This document shows, piece after piece, positions 9,072 through 21,316 of a stretch of 31,583 bases of DNA. The DNA lies in contig JNEU01000832.1 of the NCBI GenBank assembly GCA_000697475.1, positions 1-31,583 on the forward strand, in the 5' to 3' direction. Position 1 is the first letter of the stretch; each line of letters starts with the position of its first letter. The DNA comes from Lichtheimia corymbifera B2541 (taxonomy: Eukaryota; Mucoromycota; Mucoromycetes; Mucorales; Lichtheimiaceae). Both the position numbers and the translations under genes were made by a program. The notes under the pieces were generated by a model. The model was not told the origin of the DNA. It did no database searches and worked only from the letters and a program-made list of their open reading frames with translations.

Positions 9072-11653
9072 ATGGGCCCATTCCAGAATACTGCACGACA
9101 TACAGCTGATCCCGAAGAGTTTTATGCCAAACACGAACGCATCGGTAAGACCCAACATTATCATTGCCAACGTCATTAGAGTGAAGCCAACACGCTTTGT
9201 AGGCAAGGGATCGTTTGGTGAAGTGTTTAAAGGGTAAGGGCAAGGAGATGAATTGCAGGAACAGGGGCGCGCGTAAAGGAAGGAGAAAAAAAGTGAAAAA
9301 GTGAACGGCAATGAGGAAAGGGGGGTGGGAACAACTGTTGCTAACGACACACCCTTTCTCGCTCTCTTTTCTAGCATTGACAAGCGAACGCAAAGACCTG
9401 TTGCTATAAAGATTATCGATTTGGAGAGTGCCGAGGATGAGATTGACGATATTCAACAAGAAATAGCTATTCTCTCGCAGCTTGATTCACTCTACGTGAC
9501 AAAGTATGCTCTATTGGAATATTACATAATGACAGCGCATTGACCTAGTATTATCATGTAGGTACCATGGATCTTATCTCAAGGATAGCTCATTATGGAT
9601 CGTCATGGAATATTGTTCAGGTGGTTCATGCAGCGATCTCGTAAGTGAAACATTTTCACCGCATATGTCCATGTGGTTGCTAAATCGAATGAATATAGAT
9701 GAAATCGGGACCCATGAAGGAGGAATACATTGCCATCATCCTACGTGAATTGTTGCGTGGTCTCGAATATCTACACGGCGAAGGCAAATTACACAGAGGT
9801 AAGATTAGAATATCCGATATCTTGGTACTATCGTTTTAGCTCACAAATTGACTTTTTCTTAGACATCAAAGGTAAGCAAGGAGGGGGGAAATGTCTGAAA
9901 GAAAGGAGAACGAGAGGAGATGGATGGATGAACGATTGACATACCGTAAATCATTGCAGCTGCCAATATCTTGCTCGGTTCCAATGGCGAAGGTAAAGGC
10001 TTAATTGATGACAGTGATACTATAAAGTTGAGGGCTGACATGACTTGCTATAGTGAAATTGGCTGATTTTGGCGTGTCTGGACAGGTATACCTATGATGA
10101 CCTATATTACAATGAACAACAAATTGACCTCGTGGTTTTACATCCAGCTCACGGCAAGTTTGACAAAGAAAAACACATTCGTCGGCACTCCAGTAAGTCA
10201 ATCATATCCGGTTGGGGGAGCATATGATTTTGGGGATAGTGAGCACGGACGTGCATCCATGATCTTATTACTGACTTTGCCATTTCAATGATAGTTTTGG
10301 ATGGCCCCCGAAGTTATCAAACAATCAGGCTATGATTACAAGGTGAGCAAGGGTAATGGCTAGTTTTAGACGTATATTGAATGTGGATGGTATATCTTTA
10401 TAGGCCGACATTTGGTCCCTTGGTATCACCGCTATTGAGCTCGCCAAAGGAGAACCACCTTACGCTGATATGCATCCGATGAAAGTTCTTTTCCTTATAC
10501 CCAAGAATCAACCACCCCAATTGACAGGATCTTACAAACAAGCTTTTCGAGACTTCGTCAATGCGTGCTTGCAGACCGATCCAAAGATGGTGAGTGGGGG
10601 AAAGACGCTGTATCACGGAAGATTTCTAGAGCACTAAAACGCGTGCTTTTTAAACAAACAGCGACCGACAGCCAAAGATCTTTTGAAGCACAAGTTTATC
10701 AAAGGCGCCAAGAAGATTTCATATCTCACAGAGCTGATTGAAAACCATGAACGATGGGCATCCAAGCATGAGACACGCGAAAGCGATCCTTCAGAAGATG
10801 AATCAACGTAAGTATGCTTTATGTTTTCGGTTGAATGGACAAAAAGGCAAAGTAGCGGGAGTTTCATATATGTCTAATCGCGTTACACAATTTAGCATGG
10901 AACCTGCCGACGACGATGGATGGGATTTTGGTACGGTTCGGCAATCTTTACCACCCGCACCCAAGCCCACAATGGGTCTTCCAAGCTCGGCAGCCTCAAG
11001 TCGTTATTCGCTTAATTCATATGCCGGTAGCACTACCCAGTCTATCCTTGGCAATGAACGTCGCCCACTTCCAGCATCACCATCAGGTCAACTAGGCGGT
11101 GCACGACCCATGAGCAAATCACCTGCTTTATCTCGTACTAGTGATTCTCGGGTAAGACACAAGAGAATAATCGAGTAGTGGACATAAAGGTAACACGTGT
11201 ATGTGCGCACCTATAGAGCTCCATGTCAAGCAATACGTTGTACAGTGAATCTGATGATGGAACAAGCCAAAACACTGTTCGTGCAATTGATCCCAAGTTC
11301 ATGTCTCGCAATGATATCCATCACCAGCAGCACAATTATACCCACCACCAACAACTTCCCAGTAGCAGCCCTTCTACTCGAAGCGTGCATTCGTTAAAGA
11401 GTGAATCTATTCTACGAGATGCTGTTGCTCCAGCGCTTATCAAGGTAAATCATCATTTTATCAATTCCAGTATGGAAGGGAACGAAGCTAATGGATATGG
11501 GATGAATAGCTCCAGAATGGCACCAGGAGTCACAAGTCGCAAGCAGCATTGGAAACACTACGACGATCATTTCAACAAGCCGAACGAGAATGTCCAGGCA
11601 CAACACAGTATCTTTTTGAAGAAATGTACCGTTGCATGAAGAACAATGGATGA
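9072..11653 (+). CDS. GCK-III (MST/Sid1-like) Ste20-family serine/threonine kinase
   Basis: Fifteen exons: 9072-9144, 9203-9233, 9375-9503, 9562-9640, 9699-9798, 9863-9871, 9960-9992, 10054-10085, 10148-10192, 10295-10342, 10404-10589, 10662-10807, 10896-11151, 11217-11444 and 11510-11653, giving 512 aa. The kinase domain (about 18-270) has GKGSFGEV (25-32), VAIK with Lys47, the alpha-C Glu64, HRDIKAAN with Asp138, DFG at 156-158, activation-loop KKNTFVGTP, and WMAPE ending at 183. The Ser/Pro/His/Gln-rich middle is followed by a C-terminal helical segment (ALETLRRSFQQAERECPG) that resembles the MST3/MST4/STK25 tail which binds scaffold proteins such as CCM3 and MO25. Fungal relatives act in septation, polarity and Hippo/SIN-like signalling. 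The start is uncertain: ATG 9072 is in frame without an intron, but a one-codon exon at ATG 9024 spliced to 9087 is also possible. Confidence 0.9.
9863..9871 (+). other. 9-nt microexon encoding the catalytic-loop D-I-K
   Basis: The HRDIK catalytic loop is interrupted twice. Exon 5 ends after AGA G (9798), this 9-nt exon supplies AC ATC AAA G, and the next exon starts CT GCC AAT (9960). Both flanking introns have GTAAG donors and AG acceptors, and only this exon restores the invariant Asp138 and Lys140. The Asp codon and the following Ala codon are both split in phase 1. Confidence 0.85.
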
Positions 11654-11885
11654 ATGACATCTATATATCCCATCGCACATACGCATAACACCCACTCAAT
11701 CACACAAACGCACAACCCAATTGCAATGCATTCATCCGTATACACCACAATCATGGCACAAAAACAACGAATGTGACTTTTTAACGCTTTCAATGCGATC
11801 CTTTGTACACATACATACGACTATTTTGGAGTGTGGGTGGATCAATCAATGTGGACAAAGAATGAGAGATAGAGGAGAAGGGGGG

Positions 11886-14800
11886 TTATTGCTGCATATC
11901 ATACAAAAGGTCCAAAATGGTTGCAGCTGACCAAGCTTGCGAAAAGCATGAATCCCAACATGTCTCGCCATCCTTATTCGTAAGTTCTGGCAAGCCGGCC
12001 CAAGTACTCGTTTCGATTTCTTGACGATGGGCATGAAGCACGCGAGAAATAGCCAAAGAGGAAAGAGCACCGAATTGATGAGCAGCACGCAAATAATAGC
12101 CAATGGGCCATATCCATTCAGGTCCCTGATGGTAATTACGCCCTTTAGCGGTATCAAAGTCTTCAGAGTCTTCACCATTGATGTAATATGGGCGATAACG
12201 CATGTCCGCTGGATCAAGGGTGCGCATGCCTAAGGGGGCGAGCAACACATTGTGCATCAATTGTAGACATTGTTTGGCATGTTGACGGTTAAACAATTCG
12301 GGTGCAACAACCATGGCAACACACAAATTGGGTCTAAATTGATATTCAGTATATGGTTCAGTAGCCCCATACGCATCCTTGTATATCCCTCGACGATGAA
12401 CAATAGATGGATCGACAGCATAGTTTGTGTCTTGGTCGGGTTCTATGATTAAGGAGGTTATAAATCAATGGGCGAAAAGGAAGAAGGGGAGGGAGAATTG
12501 GGGGAGGGAGAAATGGCTGGCACACACATACCTCTTGGCACGAAATAGATGCGTTCAAAGTTGCTTTGTAATAGATCGTTCCATTCAGAATACGTAATTG
12601 TTTTTCCGTTGGCTTAAATTATGCAGGTCAAAGGCAACAACAAGGAGGTCAAAGTGAGTGAGTGAGTGAGTGAGCGAGGGAGGGAATGCAATGTCAATAA
12701 AATGAACCTTGTATACAATTACATACCTCGGTCAATGCCCTTCCATGGAAAGACATCAGTATTACACAATGATGACAGCCAACGCAAGGCGCTTTTGAGT
12801 AAACCAGTGATCTCAATGGGAGCACCATCACGTGGTGTGCCAGGATACCCCTTGTTGCCAGCCTTTTCGCTTTCGCCCATCTTGTCCATCCACGTGCCAC
12901 AATTCCAGATATTGCCGCCGATCAGCACACCACCTGATTCCCAATCAACTTCAATATCGATATTGAATCCTTCATCCTTCATCTGTTGATCGATATTAGG
13001 CCCAGCATTGTGTTCTCGGAAATGGATTCCTTTGGCATGTTGTTGCATGATTTCTTGTATCAATTCGGCAAGTGTGCAATCCCAGTCATATCCATGGTCG
13101 TGTGATACCCATTCATAGTCGCGAGGGAATCGCCGTGAAACTTTAGCACTCAAGATGTCAGTGCCATCCGGTGCAAGTTTGCAGTAATCTTGGACTGATT
13201 GCATGAACCACCAGACAGCGTCACGTGCATTGTATCGAGGATTGCGACCAGCATCCAACAAATTTGGCAACAAGCCATTGCGTAATGTCGATGCAAAAGC
13301 AAGAATGTGTTGTCGTGCAGCATCCCATTGACCAGTGACCATTAGCAAACCACGTAATGAAATAAATACATCTCGTCCCCATGTTCGCATACAACCATGA
13401 GTGAAATGTGGCAATCCAGCAGCAAGAGTGGGAGTGATCTTGATTGGTTCGAGTGAGGTGGATGGGACAACACCCAGCATTTGCACACTACATAGTGCTA
13501 GTTGATGGATAAATGGATCGAGACTTGCATGTACAAATGGTGCCATACATTGCAGTGCATGATCCCGTACATGTTCGTATGCAGTATGCACAGCCATGCT
13601 AAAGTACTTTGGAACCAAAAAATCAGGCAATCCACGAATGACACCAAAGCGTGAGCTAAACCATTGAATCAATGGCTTCAAATGATGATGCTCAAAGTTC
13701 TTCTGATACACTTCAAGCCGATTTTGGATATAATCCATAGCCCAATGTCCTTTGCGAAGATTATCACAAAATGGGTGTCCAAGGTCATTGTCACGGATAA
13801 TAGGTCGCAGCACAGCCATGAATCCTTCCAATCCAGCATATGTCATTTGTCCCCATCCTGGAACTTCATATACACCACCGCCATTTGTAGCGTCAAATTC
13901 TTCGCCTTGGCACCGATACAGCACCACATTGCAATCAAGCACATCTAGTGATTCCAATACCGATTCCGGCATGCTGGTGACCAACTGTGTAACGTTGCTC
14001 GTATCATGGATCTGTGCAAATGTTTGGAACACAAGAATGGATCCTGATGTAAAGTCAGAAGGTAACTCAATCTCAACGAATCCATTTTCTCGGCTGTGGA
14101 TAGGTGGTTCAGGCAAATCTGCCAGCACACTTGGTAAGCCAACAAGATGTTTTGTATCCAGAGGAGCTGCAGCAGCCGTGTCGACATGTAATGATGCTCC
14201 AAACATAAATGATAAACGAGTGCGATGTAGACGAATGGGGTCAATCGATCCATGTTTATCAGGAAAAGCAGTTCGTGCCACCAAGAAATACCCATCGTGG
14301 GTTCGTGGATGTTGGCGATGCACCAGCACATAGTCGCCTTCGTGATGTACATGCACTTCCCGATATCCTTCCAATGCCATCTTCATGTGCAGGTGCTGTA
14401 GTTGTTCTTTAATACGCATGATGCCTGTGGTGGATGCATCAACATTGGGATTATAATGTCGTTTTTCACCAACAAGGTCTAATAGGCGTGGATAAATCTC
14501 GTCGTATCCCTTGACACTGCCTGTTGCACAATCCGCAAATGCCACCAATGCCGAATTGGCCAGTGCATCCTGTTATACGATAAGGGTCAAAAACAAGGCG
14601 TTGCTATGATACGGCGATTATTGTATTACTTACCTCTGCAGTACGCATTTGAAATGGGGTCTTGTTATCGTGGGTGCAATCCATGAACAGGGCACGGGGC
14701 ATGCTACCATGCTCAATTGGGATAAGCATATATTCATTACCATCTTTGCTAATGCGTTTCCATCGAATGAATTGATCCATGCTACCAACTGGTTTACCAC

Positions 14801-17621
14801 CATGACGATGGACAAGTCGTGACATTTCATGTGGGTCCCAAGCTTGCATTGCTTCACGAATAAGAGCATGGATGCCAAGACGCGATACGAAACGCTCATC
14901 CATTTCGGGTGAACCCGTGAACAATTCGGCAATGACATACAAATCAGGTCTTACACGACGTGCACAATCCAACAAGTACTCGGCTACATGCAATGGTGTC
15001 GAATGACAATTGTCGATACGAATACCATGAAAGAGTGAGGCCACTTGTTCAGTGTACTGGCGCATGTGGTCCCAGAGCCATGGATTGTCATCAAATGATT
15101 TGCCATAGCGCAGCTTTACACAATCACCCCAACAAATCACTTGTCGCCGGAGATACGCGCGAGATTCTGGACCTGCAAAATCTTCCAAGGGATCCGCATC
15201 CCAAATCCACCCATTGTTGGCCACTTGAATGGTCTCGTTAACACGCGTAAAATAGCTTTCTACAAGGGGAGAGCTATAATCGTGTTAGTCATACTACTTG
15301 CCCCATCAGTTCCCACAAAAAAAGTGGATAGCAATAATACCTTGCACTGATCTCACCCCATTTGGGTCCATTGTCATCGATTCGGAGATACGTAATCCGG
15401 TTCTTGATATTATCCAATGCAATCTTGACATCGTTGTCATACAACTCGTACCAAACAAGATTGTATTGTTCGATCAACTTCTGAAACACAGCCTTGTATT
15501 CGTCTTCTTTTGCGTATGATTGTACAAAGGCAATAGCACGAGGAATATCAACTGACCGATGAAAGCGTGTTCCATGGGTGCCTTCAATGACTGCATATGC
15601 ACCAAATAGTTCGGCTTGTCGTTTGATAGGCTGTCCTGCCACATCCTCCGCTCCTTTGTACGCGTCTTTGTGTGTTTCATGCGATGATGATGATTGCGTA
15701 ATGGCTGATGAAAACTCCCGAATGGCTATTTCAGCATCAATGATGTCGTATTCCCAAAGTTTGAGTTGCGGAAAGATGCTATTCTTGATATGCGACATGA
15801 CGTTATCGACATCCTGCCTTGTTTCAAGGCGCTGTGGTAATCCATGTTGATCTATGCTTTTCGATAACTCGAGCAACGCAGTGTCCAATTCATAAGCTGG
15901 TACCAAATGAGGCGAATTTTGAAGGTTGTAACCTATGTATACCTTGCCATGTTAGAAGGAGTTTACTATTTATTGCATATGCATGCATCCGAAATTGAGC
16001 TTGTTACCTGCATCTGGATGATCTTGAAGGAAAACGGAATCATGGCTTGTATGGTTCCACACAACATCCGATAAGCATAAAATACCATGCTCATGTTGGA
16101 TATTGAATATGGTTTGGCGCACTTCTTTGAGACGATCCTCACGCGACAAGAGGCTGGGGTTATCAAACAAATCATCGGCAAACAGCAATTGATCGCGGAT
16201 GCTGTAGGGTGAATCGGATGATCCACGCTGTTGCATGGGTGCAAAATGGATCATATTGTAGCTGGTTTGATGGATAAGATCGATATGCGGTTGCCACCGA
16301 GCAAGTGGACCCATCCATTTTGGGATCATTGATTCAATCATAATGGCATCCAATGGCAATTGTTTGTGAGAAGATGATTGATACAATCGTGGCTCCACCA
16401 CAAAATAGCCCACGCGTTCACTCTTTCTGTTGTTCTCGAACGTAACATGGTATTCGAATGCACCAGGTGTCATCAACGGAATGTCACATATACCATCGGC
16501 ATCGAATCTAAAAAAGGCGTCATTAGTAACACACCATTTGATCCTTCCCGTTATCAATGAATATCTGCAAATGGTCTCTCTCTCACACACACACACACCA
16601 CCACCCCTTATTGTATGTGCGTCAAAGTTGAGACTCGCGTGCTTCAGCTACTGACGTTCAGCAGCCGGAACATGAAAGTATATAGAAGTACAGAAGATAT
16701 GTGCATGCACAAGCCCATGTAGACCAAAAGAGGAGAATAAACTTACTCGACGGCATGGAACGTTGCTCGATCAAACGGTCTAACTCGAAAAGAAGAATGT
16801 GTCAGCTTCAAGGAAAAAGGAAAGATTAAAGCCAACATTGACACCATCACCATTGATTACCCTTGGATGGGATATGTCGTATGCAAGCGTGGTAAGGTGG
16901 ATGATGTAGCAGCAAGAGATCCTTTCCTTAACACGAAACGTAGGATACAAGGCTGATTACCAAGCGGGATGCGGACATACTATTGTGTAGCAGGAGAGCA
17001 TATAAGGATCAATATAATCATCACAGGGAGTTACCACATAGGACTTTTTCTCTTTTTTGTATATGCAGATGCTCGTTTCTGGAGAGAATGTTCCCATGCA
17101 AGAGTTTGCAGAAAGCGGGGGACTCAATCAGCTTGCTAGACTGCAAGCGAAAAAAGCGAGGGGGGAGGGGTGTGATGGAAGTTAAAGAAAGTAAGCCAGG
17201 CTGTGTGAATGTATGTATGTGTATATAGTTGAAACTGCATGTTGGTGTGTCAACAACGTGCATCAACCTTCCCATATACCTGGCTATACTTTTGCCACCC
17301 AAACGCAACAAACATGCACACACATGGATGCGACAACATATAGCAGCCATGTACCAGCAGCAACAACAGCAAACATGTGCTCACGGAATAGATCAAATGA
17401 AAGGCAATAGGATAAGGGATATGGGGAGAGAGAGAGCATGAAAGCGCGCAATCACAGATATAGCGAAAAACGATACTCACCGTATTGGATTTATCGGGTG
17501 AACCATCATCGGCCAGGAGTAAGGCGTATAGAGGAGGAACAAGGGGTAATGTGGACGAGGATTGACCAGCTGTTCCGGTCGATAGGATTGTATTTTTTGT
17601 TGTGGCGGCTGCGATTGTCAT
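11886..17621 (-). CDS. GDB1: Glycogen debranching enzyme (4-alpha-glucanotransferase / amylo-alpha-1,6-glucosidase)
   Basis: Nine exons on the minus strand: 17621-17481, 16952-16861, 16779-16747, 16507-16008, 15932-15341, 15255-14634, 14569-12727, 12612-12532 and 12442-11886, giving 1486 aa; yeast Gdb1 is similar in size. The N-terminal GH13-type transferase half has [24 protein letters not shown] (nucleophile Asp about 533), VIAELFTGS (acid/base Glu about 562) and MDCTHDN. The C-terminal GH133 glucosidase half has [48 protein letters not shown] and a terminal PELTNKDGE motif. In the cytosol it shifts maltosaccharides on phosphorylase-trimmed glycogen, then hydrolyses the remaining alpha-1,6 glucose. 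Exons 2 and 3 are short (92 and 33 nt) and were placed by phase plus the conserved LRFVLRKGS and PFDRATF motifs. Intron 1 (528 nt) is the longest in the window. The gene converges on the kinase with 232 bp between stops. Confidence 0.93.
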
Positions 17622-18220
17622 TGATGTTATGCACAAAACAAGATGCGGACGTTAAATGCGTAAAGACGATCAAAAACGAAAAAGAAACGAGAAACATGGA
17701 TGCAACAACCATCATGATAAACATCGTATCCTGTGGGAAAAATGATTGGGCCAAAAGTAACAAAAAGTGACATCGCCATTTTGCATAACTGACCTTTTTT
17801 TTCCCATCCCATCCCTCTTACTCGCTCACTCACTCACGTATCCCCCAACCAACCCCCCATATTGGGAAGATCTCCATCGTGGCTTTCTTTTCGCCCTTTT
17901 TATCTCCCATCCCTTCGTTATTCAACTCCTTGATCCAATCCCTCCCCCCAAACAAAAGAGCGTAGAGTGGCATGCTGCCAGCTTGCAGCTTTATAAAGGA
18001 TGTCTTTGCTTGTGCTGTCATTGCTGCCGTTTCCTTGTCATCTTTTTCTTCTTTTTCTCTCTCTCGTTGTTTTTAATCCAGAGGAGAGAGAAAAAGTCCC
18101 CCTATCTTTTGTTTCATACTAATACACATATATACGCACGTACCCATTTATTCACACACCACCTACCCAACAATAATCACACGACCACGGCCAACACCTA
18201 TTTTCTAATTATATGCAAAT
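17622..18220. promoter_or_regulatory. Shared divergent promoter region of GDB1 and the SLC10A7-like gene
   Basis: Six hundred bases separate the two divergent start codons. The half next to the + gene is strongly pyrimidine-rich (CT/TC and C-tracts, 17790-18090), typical of fungal promoters without a clear TATA box. A reading frame of about 150 codons through this tract is low-complexity and overlaps the real start, so I do not call it a gene. No specific transcription-factor site is claimed. Confidence 0.5.
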
Positions 18221-20255
18221 ATGGATGATTCGAGATTAAAAGCAACAGCATCATTTGCAAGTGAAGCCACCCTTGGTCATAAGGGATCCGGTTTGGTTTC
18301 ACCATCACCGCTTTCACAAAAGCCGTCGTTGCCACCATCCTACAATGACTCAACCACACTCGCTGCACAAAGCCCTGCACCCACCACTGATAACAACACC
18401 AATGACGACCAAACCAAGGGTGCCAAAGCTAAAGCTCTGGCTAAAAAGCTGTTTAAAAAGTATTGGTTTTTGCTTGGTCTTGCTATTGTCATTTCAGTTG
18501 CAAGGGCGGCACCCGATGTTGCCAGAAAAGGCGGTTACATTCATGCAGAATGGTCTATCAAGTGGGGTAAATAACACACATACAAACATGCGATTGTTGA
18601 CATGAGCAAGCTAACATCCTGATGTTGTTGTTACAGGTGCTGTTATCATCATCTTTTTGATCTCGGGACTCTCGCTACGTACAAAGATTTTGACGCAAAC
18701 ATTGCTACGCGTACGGCTGCATCTGCTTGTGCAGATCATCAATCTTATCATCATTCCATTCTTTGTCTTTGGTCTTGTGTTGTTGTTATTCAAGTTACAC
18801 ACGCCCATGAACTCATTGGTGTTGATGGGTGTTGTCATTGCCGCTAGTACACCCACCACCGTCTCATCCAATGTTGTCATGACAAAGAACGCCAAGGGAA
18901 ATGAAGCGACAGGTAAACATTACTTTCCCGACACCCACACATGCATGCATGCAGTACACAAATAAAATAGTAACTCACCAAATATTTATTCCTTAGCACT
19001 GATGAATGCAGCTTTGGGCAACGTGCTTGGCATCTTTATTTCTCCCGCTCTTGTGGACACCTTCCAGGAACCATTGATCGAAGCCACGCCCGAAAATGAA
19101 ACAGCCCAAGCCGGTGGTTCCGTTGATTTTGTGTCTGTGCTCAAACAGCTTGGTCTTACTGTGCTGGTGCCTTTGGTGGTTGGCCAAATCATCCAGCTCA
19201 TCTTTACCGAGCAAGTCGCCAGGATCAAGGTCAAATGGCGGTTGTCAGACGTTAGCAGCGTATGCTTGCTCCTCATGGTGTGGTCCGTATTCTGCGACGC
19301 TTTTTACGCTGGCTCATTTAATTCGGTTTCGGCCACTGATATTGTCGCTGTCGTTATCATGAACTTTGGCTTTTACATTCTTTTCTCCTTGCTCGCCATG
19401 TTCTTGTCATATATTCCATTTCCATCATCGCTCAAGGAACCACGCTGGGTCAAGCGCATGCGCTTCTCTCGTGAGGATACCGTTGCTGTCATGGTAACTA
19501 TCACATTGTGTATGCATATCCATGACCACTGGGCTAATTTATTTGTTATATCATAGTTCTGCGGTGCTACCAAAACAGTCGCCATGGGTGTGCCATTAAT
19601 CAATGTCCTGTATGAGAGCGGTGATCCGGGCACAGTGGGTGTTTTATCTACACCTCTCCTCTTGTACCATGTTGAACAATTGATTCTTGGCAACATTGAA
19701 GTTGACATTTTGAAACGATGGGTGCAAAAGGGCAACGAACGTGATGCTGCCAAAGCAAAGGAAATGCCGCCTGCTCGTGATGAGGAAGACCATGCCGATG
19801 ATATGCCACCACGTTCACCATCCCCTGTCGAAACATTGAGCAATAAGCCATACACGTTGTCAGCTGATCATGGTGGCAAGCACCATAGCACCTTGGATGA
19901 GAAGACGCAACAAACATATGATGAGAAGCAACAACAACAACATGATGATGCGATTGAATATATGCATCAGGGCGCAGCTACCAAGGCGAATGGTGGACAT
20001 CATATGGAAACGATTCTTTTGGACGATGAGATTGATCCTTCACGACCAACATCAGCAACCATGATTGAGGATCGTTCAGCTATCAATGAATCACGACAAA
20101 CCATGCGTCAAAGCAGTGATATCACCAGCCAGCAGCACGGCAATCATACCAATTCAACGCTATTTACCTCTGAATTTTCATTGGAAGCATCTCATTTATC
20201 AAACGATAGCCATTATTCCACCTCGCAGCATACATCATCACGGCATCCACAGTAA
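18221..20255 (+). CDS. SLC10A7/Rch1-like bile-acid:sodium-symporter-family membrane protein
   Basis: Four exons (18221-18566, 18637-18912, 18997-19493, 19557-20255) give 605 aa. A Ser/Pro/Thr-rich N-terminus of about 80 residues is followed by about ten hydrophobic segments, starting at KYWFLLGLAIVISV. The SBF/SLC10 core has the STPTTVSSNVVMTKNAKGN motif (first crossover region) and FCGATKTVAMGVPLI (second). These motifs match the SLC10A7/yeast Rch1 branch, whose members restrain calcium influx in fungi and affect Golgi/glycosylation homeostasis in animals; transport of bile acids is not implied. The tail after the last membrane segment is unusually long (about 190 residues, polar, rich in H, Q, S and D), making this protein much longer than human SLC10A7 (about 340 aa) and yeast Rch1 (about 430). 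The tail may be regulatory. Confidence 0.9.
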
Positions 20256-20281
20256 TCTTTTATGTGTGCTCTGTGTGTGTA

Positions 20282-20305
20282 TGTGTGTGTGTGCACACAC
20301 ACACA
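20282..20305. repeat. Perfect (TG)6/(CA)6 palindrome just after the SLC10A7-like stop codon
   Basis: Twelve bases of TG repeat (20282-20293) are followed immediately by twelve bases of CA repeat (20294-20305), making a 24-bp perfect palindrome of alternating purine-pyrimidine. It lies 27 bases past the stop codon, so it is probably in the 3' UTR. Confidence 0.9.
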
Positions 20306-21316
20306 AGAAGGGCTTTGTAGAGTAACAAGGAAACAAACGACATTCAAGCCCAAGCACTTCCACACTCATCTTGTCGAAAGAATGGCACATACATACACAT
20401 ACACGCACACATTCTCATTGTCACCGCATATCACATCATACCACCACTCCACATTCCACAGCCATACGTCTTTTACACCCTACCACACACCCTTCCTTGT
20501 TTACTTTTTCCCCTCTACTATACATAAAAGCATTTACCATTGCGCATTGATGAAGCCTCTTTGTATTAAAAAGCCATACATGGTCAATAATAGAATTGTT
20601 ACTACGTGTATCAATGATAAAAAATGACTCCTTTTGATAAGCTCGTGGGACATATGATACATGGCTGCTGTGTCAACTCGAAGCTGCAGGGGGAGAGCTG
20701 CAGTCGTCGGAAAGGAAAAAAGAACCCAATGTGGGATCCATATCACGACATGTTGGGGGGAAAAAGGAGTAGCAAAGAGACGTGGCGGTTGCGGCGTTGG
20801 CGGTTAAGAAGTCGTTGTTCCATACATACATATAACCTGATTTTCACATCTCTATTCACACCCATCATCACCACCAACAAACATCACATCCCCCTTTCTT
20901 ATAGAGTTGAGCTTGCTCCTTGAAAAAAAAAGTCTTGGCATTTTAGTCCCTTTTTTTTATGGGTGTGCACACACACAGCATCATGTAAAGATAAAGAACC
21001 TTAAAGTTTCTTTTTCACTCTCATATTGTTGGGGGGGGGGAAATGGGTTTACATAGGATGGATGATGGATGAATGGATAAACAAGGAGGAAATGATGAAT
21101 CAAGAAAGGAGGACCAAAGGAGAGAGAGAGATGGTAATTAGATTATAGAAGAAAGGGTTCACTCTTAGAGAGACATCATCCCATCCACCGGACAAAGAGA
21201 TACAATTTGTATTGAATGAAACGAGGATTGATTCCTTGACCACCGCTGCCTGATTTCCTGTTTCAGCATTTCCCTTTTGACAGACTCCACAACACCCTTT
21301 TTTTACACACCTCACA
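20306..21316. other. Intergenic region with simple-sequence tracts
   Basis: About 1 kb between the SLC10A7-like stop and the OTU gene. It contains CA/CT-rich tracts (20380-20520), a second TG/CA-type palindrome (about 20963-20975), homopolymer G and A/T runs (20923-21045) and GGATGGATGA repeats. Reading frames here are short and low-complexity. I see no gene. Confidence 0.5.

Noticed and set aside
13752..14333. A 193-codon + strand reading frame inside the debranching enzyme
   Set aside because: It is antisense to a strongly conserved coding exon of GDB1 and shows no protein family. The same holds for the other long antisense frames within GDB1.
17767..18228. A 153-codon reading frame in the divergent promoter
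   Set aside because: Low-complexity translation of pyrimidine tracts (F, S, L runs), overlapping the real SLC10A7-like start in another frame, with no domain.
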